From Chloroflexota bacterium (GTDB taxonomy: Bacteria > Chloroflexota > Limnocylindria > Limnocylindrales > CSP1-4): a stretch of 37,149 nt of DNA. The notes below the pieces were generated by a model. That model did not search any database. It was not told the DNA's origin and saw nothing but the letters and a program-made list of their open reading frames with translations. Where the stretch lies: assembly GCA_025454515.1 (NCBI GenBank), contig JALOOH010000003.1, forward strand, positions 1 to 37,149, given 5' to 3'. This document shows, piece by piece, positions 16,717 through 24,581 of the stretch (positions are counted from its first letter, which is position 1; the number at the start of each line of letters is the position of its first letter). A program made the position numbers and the translations under genes.

Positions 16717-17985
16717 GTGATCCATCTGCTGGGGCTCGCGGTCAAGCTCGCGGTCGTCGCCGCGGTCGGGGTCGGTGCGTTCGTTGCCGCCGCGTACATG
16801 ACGCACCACTGGGAGGGATGGAAAGCGGCCGATCCCGGCCTCGGCGTCAAGATACAGACCATCGACTACAACTGCGCCCAGCCGGGATGCGGCGCGCCGT
16901 GGCTCTGGACGGTCCCGCGCGGCGGTTGGCTGTGCGACGAGAACGGCTTCGTCATGATCGGGAGCAAGGTCGTCGGATGCGTGCCCGGCGAGTCCTATGT
17001 CGAGCCCGGATGGTTCGAGATCGAGCCCTGCGACGATTCGAGGGAGCCGTGGGAATGCTTCATGGACCTCTACCTGCCGGTCGCGGTCGACGACCACGGG
17101 CGTCCGCAGAGTTGGGACGACGTCTACCGTGCGGTCTGCTCTCTCTACCCCGAGCTCGGTGGTGACCGCGGCGTCCTCTGGCCGATGACCGAGGACGACC
17201 GCGACACGTACGAGGTGGGGGGCGCCGACTGGTACGTGGGCTCGGACCAGGCGCCGAACGGCGGGCCCGACATCTACCAGCTGCCCAGGCTCACGAAGTC
17301 CACGATCGACTGGATGAACCGGTCCTCCGCCGCGGTCTGCGGTGATCCCGGCGCCTCGCCTCCCGCGGTCGCCCGGTCGAGCCCCTCGCCAACCGCCCGC
17401 CCGACCGCCAAGCCGACACCTCCGGTCGATAAGCAGCGTTGGCGGATCTCGATCAGCGGCTATGAGCTCCAGGAGCTCGACCCGTATTGGGCCGTCACGC
17501 ACGGCCGGTTCTTCGGCGGCGTGAGCTTCGACTGGGACCTCCAGGCCGAGTTCGTCCTGCGCAAGGAGCAGGGCACATGGGCCTTCGAGTCAGGTGCTGT
17601 CACGTATGCGTCCGTCGATCCGAAGCCCGCCTACGGCCCGCCCGGTGCGTGGGAGATCGATCTCCCCCTCCGGTGCGCGACCTGCGACGACCTGAAGGTC
17701 GGTCGGACGCTGACCGGCGAGGTGGCGGGTGACGTCGTTCGGCTCTCGTGGGGAAGGTTCGTCCCGCACCTCACGGTCACCGGGCGCATCGCCCTCCCAT
17801 GCATGCCGGAACCGGCGTGCTCGAAGGAAGGCCAGCGCAGGTACGACTCGGAGCGGTTCCTCTCGATCGTCAGCGACCAGCGGTACCCGCTCAAGGAGGG
17901 CGCGGTCGAGTCCCAGAAGTGGGTCTCGCCACAGGGCCTGCGGACCCTCCACTACACGGTGACCCTGCTCAAGCTCGATGGCTGA
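16717..17985 (+). CDS. Orphan membrane-anchored/secreted protein, Cys-rich
   Basis: A 422-residue protein of no family I recognise. The N-terminus is one hydrophobic helix (LAVKLAVVAAVGVGAFVAAAYM) preceded by few charges, so it is an uncleaved anchor or signal. The outside part has several Cys pairs (NCAQPGC, CDENG, VGC, PWEC), a Pro/Ser/Thr-rich linker (about residues 220-240) and a C-terminal beta-rich domain from about residue 245, also with paired Cys (CATCDD, CMPEPAC). The GTG at 16717 follows ggggga; the 1001-residue ORF in this frame is a shadow of the molybdenum enzyme before that point. The Cys pairs suggest disulfides, hence an extracytoplasmic location. Function unknown. Confidence 0.7.
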   Translation: MIHLLGLAVKLAVVAAVGVGAFVAAAYMTHHWEGWKAADPGLGVKIQTIDYNCAQPGCGAPWLWTVPRGGWLCDENGFVMIGSKVVGCVPGESYVEPGWFEIEPCDDSREPWECFMDLYLPVAVDDHGRPQSWDDVYRAVCSLYPELGGDRGVLWPMTEDDRDTYEVGGADWYVGSDQAPNGGPDIYQLPRLTKSTIDWMNRSSAAVCGDPGASPPAVARSSPSPTARPTAKPTPPVDKQRWRISISGYELQELDPYWAVTHGRFFGGVSFDWDLQAEFVLRKEQGTWAFESGAVTYASVDPKPAYGPPGAWEIDLPLRCATCDDLKVGRTLTGEVAGDVVRLSWGRFVPHLTVTGRIALPCMPEPACSKEGQRRYDSERFLSIVSDQRYPLKEGAVESQKWVSPQGLRTLHYTVTLLKLDG

Positions 17986-18068
17986 ACCGACGGGCGGGCC
18001 GCGCGCACTGCCGTCGGCCCCTGCTCGCCCCGTGAACCGCGCCGCCGGGCGCCCACTCACGCCTCCAC

Positions 18069-18974
18069 TCACGCCTCAGCTCCCTCCGCGATCTCGATGG
18101 CCGCCGCCTCCGCCTCGGGAGGCTCGGGGCGCCGCGTGGCCAGCGTGGAGCCCGCGATCGCCAGCGCGAACCCGGCGATCATCGCGGGGGTCAGCGTCTC
18201 GGCGAGCACCAGGACCCCCAGGACGGCGGCCACGGCCGGGTTGACGTACGTGATGACCGTCGCTCGCACCGGGCCCACCTCGCGGATGAGGGCCGCGAAC
18301 AGGAGGAACGCGGCGGCCGTGCAGACCACGCCCAGGATGGCGATCGAGGCGAGCGCCTCGCGGCTCGGCGGCGCGGTCGGCAGGGTGACGGCGGCGACGG
18401 GGAGGTACAGCAGGGCGGTCAGGGCCAGCGCGACGGCCATGATCCCGGTGGACGGGACCCCGTGGAGGCGCCGCGAGAGGATGAACGGGCCCACCGCGTA
18501 GCAGACGACGACCACCGCGACCTGCACGATCGCCACCGCGCTCTCGGCCGTGAGGTCTCCCCAGGCGATCGCCGCGACGCCTGCGAACCCGATGAGAAGG
18601 CCCGCCAGCTGCCGCCGGCCGACGCGGTCCGGCCCGCCGAGGATGGTCGCGATGAGCGCGCCGACGAGCGGGACCCCGGCGACGAGCAGGCCGGCAAGGG
18701 AGCTGCTGATCCGCTGCTCCGCCGAGCCGAGCAGCACCCACGGGAGCGCGATCTCCACCCCCGCGAACGTCGCGACCCAGGGCCAGTGACGGAGGGCCGG
18801 CCGGACGTCGGCCCGCAGGAGCGCGATCGGCAGCAGGATGGCCGTCGCGATCGCCGTGCGGGCGAAGACGAGGACCGCCGGGCTCACCTCCGCGACGGCG
18901 ACGCGGATCAGCAGGTACGGGATGCCCCACACGACGGCCATCGCCGCGAAGAGCAGGATGCCGCGACGGCTCAC
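18069..18974 (-). CDS. EamA-family (DMT) transporter
   Basis: A 301-residue inner-membrane protein with ten predicted helices in two EamA repeats. The first repeat begins ILLFAAMAVVWGIPYLLIRVA and the second has FLLFAALIREVGPVRATVITYVNP, the usual end-of-repeat signature. Such carriers export amino acids, nucleosides or other metabolites; the substrate cannot be read from the sequence. It starts with GTG at 18974 with only a weak ribosome site and is convergent with the orphan anchored protein. Confidence 0.88.
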   Translation of the reverse strand: MSRRGILLFAAMAVVWGIPYLLIRVAVAEVSPAVLVFARTAIATAILLPIALLRADVRPALRHWPWVATFAGVEIALPWVLLGSAEQRISSSLAGLLVAGVPLVGALIATILGGPDRVGRRQLAGLLIGFAGVAAIAWGDLTAESAVAIVQVAVVVVCYAVGPFILSRRLHGVPSTGIMAVALALTALLYLPVAAVTLPTAPPSREALASIAILGVVCTAAAFLLFAALIREVGPVRATVITYVNPAVAAVLGVLVLAETLTPAMIAGFALAIAGSTLATRRPEPPEAEAAAIEIAEGAEA

Positions 18975-19132
18975 GGAGCAGCGGCCGGGACGTAGGCCGC
19001 GAGGTCGACACGGCGCATCGCCGGATGATGGCAGACGGTCGCTCCCGAAGCCACCCGTCGCACGCCTCCGTGGCCGCCATCACCGCGCGGCCGTCCGGTA
19101 ACCCGCGCCGTCGTCCCGCGCCACACGTGCCG

Positions 19133-19175
19133 GGGACGGGGGCCGGGCCGTCGCCGGCCCGGGACGGGGGCCGGG
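19133..19175. repeat. Direct repeat with 28-base period
   Basis: The 15-mer gggacgggggccggg occurs at 19133-19147 and again at 19161-19175, exactly 28 bases apart. The sequence differs from the array at 19357 but the period is the same. Confidence 0.55.
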
Positions 19176-19278
19176 ACTACGGGACGGGCGCCAGCGTCGC
19201 CGGTCATCACCGAGGAGACTGCGAGACGGGGCTTCGCCGCCGTCGCCTGGCTCGTCCACGCTCGCGAGCCGCTGTCCG

Positions 19279-19355
19279 CGTCGCCGGATAGTCCCCGGGG
19301 TGATGGACGGTGAGGTTCGCGCGCCTCGTAGTCCTCCCGGTGATATCCGGCGACG
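19279..19355. repeat. 12-bp inverted repeat with 53-base spacer
   Basis: cgtcgccggata (19279-19290) is the exact reverse complement of tatccggcgacg (19344-19355). The right arm abuts the 28-bp tandem array by one base, so the pair may mark the edge of a small degenerate element. Confidence 0.5.
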
Positions 19356-19356
19356 G

Positions 19357-19464
19357 ATCGGCTGCGAGCGGGGCGGGAGGCCGCATCGGCTGCGAGCGGG
19401 ACGGGAGGCCGCATCGGCTGCGAGCGGGACGGGAGGCCGCATCGGCTGCGGCGGGACGGGAGGC
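19357..19464. repeat. 28-bp tandem repeat array, 3.9 copies
   Basis: Unit atcggctgcgagcgggacgg-gaggccgc repeats at 19357, 19385 and 19413 (the first copy has one substitution), and a fourth copy from 19441 has lost one base and decays. There are no spacers between units, and 28 is not a multiple of three, so this is neither a CRISPR array nor a coding repeat. Confidence 0.85.
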
Positions 19465-19522
19465 GACGGACCGGCAGCGGAGGGCCGCGCCAGGCTCCGT
19501 TCCCGTCCATCGCGTCCCGACT

Positions 19523-19546
19523 ATATCGATGTGATATCATATCGAT
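19523..19546. promoter_or_regulatory. atatcgat direct repeats, candidate operator of the SPFH-RHH pair
   Basis: Two atatcgat copies (19523-19530 and 19539-19546) flank the palindrome tgatatca (19532-19539). The start-to-start distance of 16 bases is near one and a half helical turns. The block is the most AT-rich point in the region and lies 60 bases before the SPFH start, so it probably includes the promoter. The ribbon-helix-helix protein two genes on is a natural candidate to bind it. Confidence 0.5.
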
Positions 19547-19605
19547 CGCGCGCACCCCGTTCGGCGGACCGCCGGACGCGCGCAGAAGGAGCGGTCGGAA
19601 CCCCG

Positions 19606-20508
19606 ATGTTCAAGGAACGTGTCGCCCGGACACTCCCCGGCATCCCCATGGTCCTCGTCCTCGTCGCCGTCATCGTCGCCCTCGTGGTCGCGATGGTCTG
19701 GTGGATCGGCGCCGTGCTCATCCCGGCCGGCGAGTCGGTCGGCCTGTACGAGATCGGAGGCTTCCTCCTCATCGTCCTCGCGGTCGTCGTCGTCGCCTTC
19801 CTCTTCGCCGGCCTCACGCCGGTCAACCCGAACGAGGCTCGCGCGCTCGTCCTCTTCGGCCACTACGCCGGGACGGTCCGCACCCAGGGCCTGCAGTACG
19901 TGAATCCCTTCACGGAGCGGCGCAGGGTCTCCGTCAAGGTCCGCAACTTCGAGACGAGCAAGCTCAAGGTCAACGACCACGACGGCAACCCGGTCGAGAT
20001 CGCCGCGATCGTCGTGTGGAAGGTGATCGACACGGCGGAGGCGCTGTTCGAGGTCAACGACTACGAGAACTTCGTCCAGGTGCAGGCGGAATCGGCGCTC
20101 CGGAACCTCGCGACCGTCCACCCGTACGACGCCCACATCGAGGGCCAGGTCGCTCTCCGCTCGAACCCGGTCGAGATCGCGAACCAGCTCCGCCAGGAGA
20201 TCCAGGATCGCCTCGAGAAGGCGGGCGTCCAGGTCATCGAGGCGCGCATCAGCCACCTCGCGTACGCGCCGGAGATCGCCAACGCGATGCTGCGGCGCCA
20301 GCAGGCGAACGCCGTCATCGCCGCGCGCACCCGGATCGTCGAGGGCGCCGTCGGCATGGTCGAGATGGCGCTCGAGCAGCTGTCGGCCAAGCAGGTCGTG
20401 GAGCTCGACGAGGAGCGCAAGGCGGCGATGGTGAGCAACCTGCTCGTCGTCCTGTGCTCCGAGCACGAGGCGCAGCCCGTGCTGAACACGGGGACGCTCT
20501 ACTCGTAG
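19606..20508 (+). CDS. SPFH/Band 7 domain membrane protein
   Basis: A 300-residue stomatin/flotillin-like protein. Two N-terminal transmembrane helices (about residues 14-36 and 50-70) are followed by a Band 7 domain starting at [19 protein letters not shown], containing [18 protein letters not shown] and a C-terminal helical part ([28 protein letters not shown]). SPFH proteins oligomerise into membrane microdomain scaffolds and often chaperone proteases or other membrane proteins. ATG 19606 has aaggag upstream with long spacing. Upstream extension of the ORF runs through the tandem repeat and is not real. A ribbon-helix-helix gene follows 60 bases later, an arrangement I recall from other GC-rich bacteria. 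Confidence 0.92.
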   Translation: MFKERVARTLPGIPMVLVLVAVIVALVVAMVWWIGAVLIPAGESVGLYEIGGFLLIVLAVVVVAFLFAGLTPVNPNEARALVLFGHYAGTVRTQGLQYVNPFTERRRVSVKVRNFETSKLKVNDHDGNPVEIAAIVVWKVIDTAEALFEVNDYENFVQVQAESALRNLATVHPYDAHIEGQVALRSNPVEIANQLRQEIQDRLEKAGVQVIEARISHLAYAPEIANAMLRRQQANAVIAARTRIVEGAVGMVEMALEQLSAKQVVELDEERKAAMVSNLLVVLCSEHEAQPVLNTGTLYS

Positions 20509-20568
20509 GCCGGGATCGGCGACCGACAGCGCGGACCGTGATCGACATGCAGCGGGGGAGGGAGGGCG

Positions 20569-20817
20569 ATGGCTGAACGCAGGTCCTTCCTCCTCCGGCT
20601 GGACCCGGGGACGTTCGCGGCGCTCCAGGCGTGGGCGGCCGACGACCTGCGGTCGGTCAACGGCCAGGTCGAGTTCCTGCTCCGCCGCGCGCTCCGCGAG
20701 GCGGGCCGGGATCCGGCAGGGAAGGCGGCTCGCAGGGTCGCCGGCTCACGTTCCCCCGGGGCGGGCGATCCCGGTCCGCGGGGCGCCCGCGCCCCACGGC
20801 CCGGCGCGGACGGCTGA
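20569..20817 (+). CDS. Arc-type ribbon-helix-helix DNA-binding protein
   Basis: An 82-residue protein. Residues about 4-46 (SFLLRLDPGTFAALQAWAADD, then SVNGQVEFLLRRALREAG) form an Arc/MetJ-like ribbon-helix-helix: a beta strand that enters the major groove and two dimerising helices. The rest is a disordered Gly/Pro/Arg tail. The ribosome site is strong (ggggagggaggg). Co-direction and proximity with the SPFH gene suggest it regulates that pair. No toxin gene is next to it, so it does not look like a toxin-antitoxin antitoxin. Confidence 0.8.
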   Translation: MAERRSFLLRLDPGTFAALQAWAADDLRSVNGQVEFLLRRALREAGRDPAGKAARRVAGSRSPGAGDPGPRGARAPRPGADG

Positions 20818-20831
20818 TCGCCCCGGATCAG
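20814..20831. terminator. Small hairpin spanning both convergent stop codons
   Basis: CTGATC-gccccg-GATCAG: the TGA of the ribbon-helix-helix gene lies in the left arm and the TGA of the minus-strand permease in the right arm. The stem is only 6 bp, so termination strength is doubtful. Confidence 0.35.
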
Positions 20832-22099
20832 TCGAACCGCAGGCGCCGGCTCGCGATCCCGAAGAAGATCGCCGCGAAGCCGAGCAGGATGCCGACCTGC
20901 ACCAGCACGGTGGCGGGCGTCCCCTCGCCCGTCATCACCAGCCGGAATCCCTCCGCCGCGTGCATGTGCGGGATGAACATCCCGATCGTGGCGATCGTCC
21001 CGCCGGCGAGGTAAGCGGGATCGAAGCCGCCGAACGGGAAGATCCCGCTGATGAACGGCAGCACGAACGCGGCGAGCGTCCCGGCGATGTCCGCCTGCCG
21101 ACCGGTCCGCGTGACGACGCCGAGCATGAGCCCGAAGCACGCGACCGTCACACCGAGCGCCAGGGAGACCGCCACGAGGCCAGCGAGCGAGTCCCCGAGG
21201 TCCAGCCTGAAGGCGCCGGCCCCGATCGCGAAGAGGAACGTGACCTGGATCACGACGACCAGCGTGTACGCGACCATCGGCCCCGCGACGATCGACGCGT
21301 GGCTCAGCGGCGATGCGAGCAGCCGGCGGAACGTCCCCTCGTCGCGCTCCTTGTGGAAGGTCTGGCCGATGTGTCCCGTGAGGAAGAACGCGAACATCAC
21401 CGCGAACGCGGGCATGAACGAGTCCATGAGGTTGACCGGCTCGCCCGACGACGTGGGTCCGTCGGTCTCGACGCGGATCGGCGGCTCGGCCTGCATCTCC
21501 TGGAGCTGGGCCATGATCGCCCCGACCGTCTGCGCCTCCACCGCCGCCTGGACCTCGGGTGGTGCGCTCGCGAGCACGCCGGAGCGGTCCACGAAGCGCC
21601 GCGTCCCCTCGAGCAGCTCGCCCTGGGTGGAGACCGGGGATGCCGCGTAGTTGGCGAGCCCCACGACCACCGCCCCGAGCGCCTGCTGCACCGGGTCCAC
21701 CACGACCTCGAGCCGCGTCGGCGTGTAGGCGTCGATCGCGTCGCTGAATCTCGCCGGGATGATGACGGCTGCGGTCCGCTCGCCCTGGCCGATCCGCTCC
21801 CGCGCCTCCGCCGCGGTGGCGAGCTCCTCGATCCGGAGCACGCTCATCCGCCCGAGCACGGACGAGACCTGGGCGCCGTACGGGCCGTCGTCCTCGTCCA
21901 CGACGAAGACGTCGATCGTCATGGGCACGGCTCCCGTCGCCGCGTCCGCGGCGGCCTGCTGGGAGAGGCTGAAGAGGGAGGCGAACACGAGCGGCAGGAG
22001 GAAGAGGATCGCGAGCAGGCCTCGGTCCCGGAAGGTGACCTGCAGTTCCTTCCACGCGATCGCGAGAGTGGGCCGGAGCCCATCCGTCAGGCGCCTCAT
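20828..22099 (-). CDS. ABC-2 type exporter permease (second subunit)
   Basis: A 423-residue membrane subunit with the ABC-2 layout: an N-terminal cytoplasmic coupling helix (TLAIAWKELQVTFRDRG), TM1, a long extracytoplasmic domain (about residues 50-240) and five clustered C-terminal helices, with the conserved segment FHKERDEGTFRRLLASPLSH before them. ATG 22099 overlaps the stop of the upstream permease gene (ATGA), so the two are translationally coupled. The 581-residue ORF in this frame starts in shadow sequence. It should form a heterodimer with the upstream permease, driven by the ATPase. Confidence 0.9.
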   Translation of the reverse strand: MRRLTDGLRPTLAIAWKELQVTFRDRGLLAILFLLPLVFASLFSLSQQAAADAATGAVPMTIDVFVVDEDDGPYGAQVSSVLGRMSVLRIEELATAAEARERIGQGERTAAVIIPARFSDAIDAYTPTRLEVVVDPVQQALGAVVVGLANYAASPVSTQGELLEGTRRFVDRSGVLASAPPEVQAAVEAQTVGAIMAQLQEMQAEPPIRVETDGPTSSGEPVNLMDSFMPAFAVMFAFFLTGHIGQTFHKERDEGTFRRLLASPLSHASIVAGPMVAYTLVVVIQVTFLFAIGAGAFRLDLGDSLAGLVAVSLALGVTVACFGLMLGVVTRTGRQADIAGTLAAFVLPFISGIFPFGGFDPAYLAGGTIATIGMFIPHMHAAEGFRLVMTGEGTPATVLVQVGILLGFAAIFFGIASRRLRFD

Positions 22100-23379
22100 C
22101 GGTCGAACTCGAAGCGCCAGGCGCCCACGAGGAAGAAGACGCCGGCGAAGGCCAGGAGGACCGCGACCGAGTCGAGGACGTCCGCCAGCCCCTTGCCCCG
22201 CGTGAGCAGGTCGTAGAAGCCGGTGACGGCCCAGTAGTGCGGGGTCACCTGGCCGATCGTGGCCATGCTCTCGTTGAGGAGGAACAGGGGGATGAAGCAG
22301 CCGCCGAGGAACGCCAGGACCCAGAGGGCGAGCGCGGCGATCCCCCCGATCTGCGCCTCGGTCCGGGCGATCGAGGCGATGAGGATGCCGAGCGCCGCGC
22401 AGCAGAGCCCGAGCGCGAGGACGAGCAGGACGAGGGCCGGCACGTCGTTCCCGAGATGCAGTGCGTCGAGGCCCATGAGCGGCAGGAGGAACATCCCCGC
22501 CGCGAACAGGAAGACCACCTGCAGGAGCACGACGATGAAGTTCGGGATGAGCTTCCCGACGAGCATCGGCCACTTCCCGAGCGGCGAGGCGAGGAGCCGG
22601 CGGAAGGTCCCGTTCTTCTTCTCGTCGTAGATGGACCGCGCGGTCACCTGGGCGGTCAGGAAGATGAAGAGGACGGCGAAACCGGGCACGCCGAGCTGGA
22701 CGCCGGAGATCACGACCGGTTCCTTCCCCTCGGCGGCGAGGGGCCGCGTCTCGACCACCGTGACGAGCGGCCGCCCCTGGGACTCCTCGAACTGGGCGCG
22801 GGCGATCGGGATCGCCAGGTCGGCGGCGGTCGCGGGGTCGAACGACGGCTGGGCCCGCTGCATCGCCGCGAGCCGCTCCAGGCTCGAGACGATCTGCCGC
22901 TCGAGCGACATCGTCCGGGCCACGCCCTCGACCGCCATCTGCACGGCCTGGCTCTGGCTCGGGTCGAGCGAGATGCTGTGGATCGTGACGGTCGCAGGCC
23001 GCCCGGCCTGGAGATCCGCGGTGAAGCCGGCCGGGATCACCAGGACGCGCTGGACCTCCTTGGCGTCGAGCTTCGCGAGCGCCTCGGCCTCGGTGTACGG
23101 CCGGCCCGCGGGGTCGGCGTAGACCGTCACGTCGAGGCCGCCGTCGGCCTGGATGCCCTCGACGAGCGCGGCCGCCGCGGGGCCGCCCCCGTCGAGGTCC
23201 ACGACCGGCAGGGCCACCCGCTCCGACGGGCCCGCGTCGCTCGTCCCGCTGCTGCCGCTGGCGATGCCCGCGACGCCGAGGTAGACCACGATGAACACGA
23301 TCGGGAGGAGGAACGCGCCGATCAGGGCGCTGCGGTCCCGCGCGAGGATCTGCAGGTCCTTCCAGGCGATGCTCAGCAT
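22096..23379 (-). CDS. ABC-2 type exporter permease (first subunit)
   Basis: A 427-residue permease with the same architecture as its downstream partner: MLSIAWKDLQILARDRSAL, TM1, an extracytoplasmic domain to about residue 220, then YDEKKNGTFRRLLASPLGKW and five to six helices. The two permeases are clearly paralogous, especially at the GTFRRLLASPL motif. The systems of this layout export drugs, lipids or polyketide-like compounds; the substrate here is unknown. It starts 30 bases after the ATPase gene ends. Confidence 0.9.
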   Translation of the reverse strand: MLSIAWKDLQILARDRSALIGAFLLPIVFIVVYLGVAGIASGSSGTSDAGPSERVALPVVDLDGGGPAAAALVEGIQADGGLDVTVYADPAGRPYTEAEALAKLDAKEVQRVLVIPAGFTADLQAGRPATVTIHSISLDPSQSQAVQMAVEGVARTMSLERQIVSSLERLAAMQRAQPSFDPATAADLAIPIARAQFEESQGRPLVTVVETRPLAAEGKEPVVISGVQLGVPGFAVLFIFLTAQVTARSIYDEKKNGTFRRLLASPLGKWPMLVGKLIPNFIVVLLQVVFLFAAGMFLLPLMGLDALHLGNDVPALVLLVLALGLCCAALGILIASIARTEAQIGGIAALALWVLAFLGGCFIPLFLLNESMATIGQVTPHYWAVTGFYDLLTRGKGLADVLDSVAVLLAFAGVFFLVGAWRFEFDR

Positions 23380-23409
23380 GGCGATCGTCCCGCCCGGCCC
23401 CTCCGGCCG

Positions 23410-24453
23410 CTACTCGCGCAGCTTCTTGCCCGTGAGGTGCAGGAACACGCTCTCCAGGTTCGGCTCGAAGATCTCGATCGAGGTGAAGCCCACGTCGCGC
23501 TCGTTGAGGTAGCCGACCACCTGGACGAGCGCGTCCTGGCTCCGCCGCGTCTCGATCTTCACGACGGGTCCCGCGGGCTTCGCGTCCGTGGGTCGGTCCT
23601 CGCCGGCCACGGCCGCCTCACCGGTGACGGCCGCAGCGGCCGCGGCCGCCACGGCCGTCGCGGCCGGCTGCGGGGTCACGATCGTCACCGCCGTCACGGC
23701 CGGCAGCGCGCGCATGGCCGCGAGCATCTCGTCGTCGAGGCGCTCGAGGCCCATCTGGATGACGCCGCCGCCGAGCCTGGCGATGAGGTTGCGGATCGTG
23801 TCGAGCGCGATGATCCGACCCTCGTCGACGATCGCCGCCCGGGTGCAGAGGAGCTCCACCTCCTCCATGTAGTGGCTCGTGTAGATGATGCTCATCCGCC
23901 GCTCCCGGTTGAGCTTCATCACGCTCTCGAAGATGTGGTTCCGGCTCTGCGGATCCACGCCCACCGTGGGCTCGTCGAGGAACAGCAGGCGCGGCTGGTG
24001 GACGAGGCCGGCCGCGATGTTCACGCGGCGCTTCATCCCGCCCGAGTACTTCTCGATCGGCTCGTTGGCGCGTTCGGTCAGGGCCACGACCTCCAGGACG
24101 TCGTCCACGCGCTCCCGGAGGTCGCGCCCCTTGAGGCCGTAGATCCGGCCGAAGAACTGGAGGTTCGCGCGCGCGCTCAGCGTCGGGTAGAGCGCCAGGT
24201 CCTGCGGGACGAGGCCGTTGATGCGCTTGACCTCGGTCGGCTCCGTACGGAGGTCGTGGCCGCCGATGCGCGCCGTGCCGGCCGTCGGCTCAAGTACGCC
24301 CGTGAGCATCGAGATCGTCGTCGTCTTGCCGGCGCCGTTCGGCCCGAGCAGGCCGAAGACCTCTCCCTCCTCGACCGCGAAGCTGATGTCGTCCACGGCG
24401 ACGTGCTCGCCGTACTTCTTCACGAGGCCGTCGGCTTCCAGGATCGCCGGCAT
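23410..24453 (-). CDS. ABC transporter ATP-binding protein (DrrA/CcmA-like)
   Basis: A 347-residue ATPase that powers the two permeases downstream. Walker A GPNGAGKTTT (residues 37-46), signature YSGGMKRR, Walker B LLFLDEPTVGVDP and an H-loop in IIYTSHYMEEVE are all intact. The C-terminal part is of the DUF4162 type (SIEIFEPNLESVFLHLTG) but is interrupted by an Ala-rich linker (about residues 255-285, TAVAAAAAAAVTGEAAVAG) that I take as a flexible insertion. ATG 24453 has ggggagg upstream. Confidence 0.93.
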   Translation of the reverse strand: MPAILEADGLVKKYGEHVAVDDISFAVEEGEVFGLLGPNGAGKTTTISMLTGVLEPTAGTARIGGHDLRTEPTEVKRINGLVPQDLALYPTLSARANLQFFGRIYGLKGRDLRERVDDVLEVVALTERANEPIEKYSGGMKRRVNIAAGLVHQPRLLFLDEPTVGVDPQSRNHIFESVMKLNRERRMSIIYTSHYMEEVELLCTRAAIVDEGRIIALDTIRNLIARLGGGVIQMGLERLDDEMLAAMRALPAVTAVTIVTPQPAATAVAAAAAAAVTGEAAVAGEDRPTDAKPAGPVVKIETRRSQDALVQVVGYLNERDVGFTSIEIFEPNLESVFLHLTGKKLRE

Positions 24454-24581
24454 GGCCGCCCTCCCCGGCGGGCGCGGCACCCACACGCCGCGGCGCCTCG
24501 CCCGGCCCACGGCCACGACGGTGCGCGCCGCGGCGGCGCTCGACCAGTGGCGTTCGTCACAACGGACGGGCGCGCGGCGGG

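Larger units (their letters stand above)
18975..19605. other. Gene-free, repeat-rich spacer upstream of SPFH gene
   Basis: About 630 bases between the EamA and SPFH starts with no supportable gene; all ORFs here are low-complexity. It contains an imperfect 28-base-period repeat (19133-19175), a distant inverted repeat (19279-19355), a 28-bp tandem array (19357-19464) and an AT-rich operator-like block (19523-19546), described separately. Confidence 0.6.

Noticed and set aside
19357-19464. CRISPR array
   Set aside because: Repeat length is CRISPR-like (28), but units are contiguous with no spacers and no cas genes are nearby.
20569-20817. Antitoxin of a toxin-antitoxin pair
   Set aside because: No toxin-sized gene overlaps or follows; the next gene is a convergent ABC permease.
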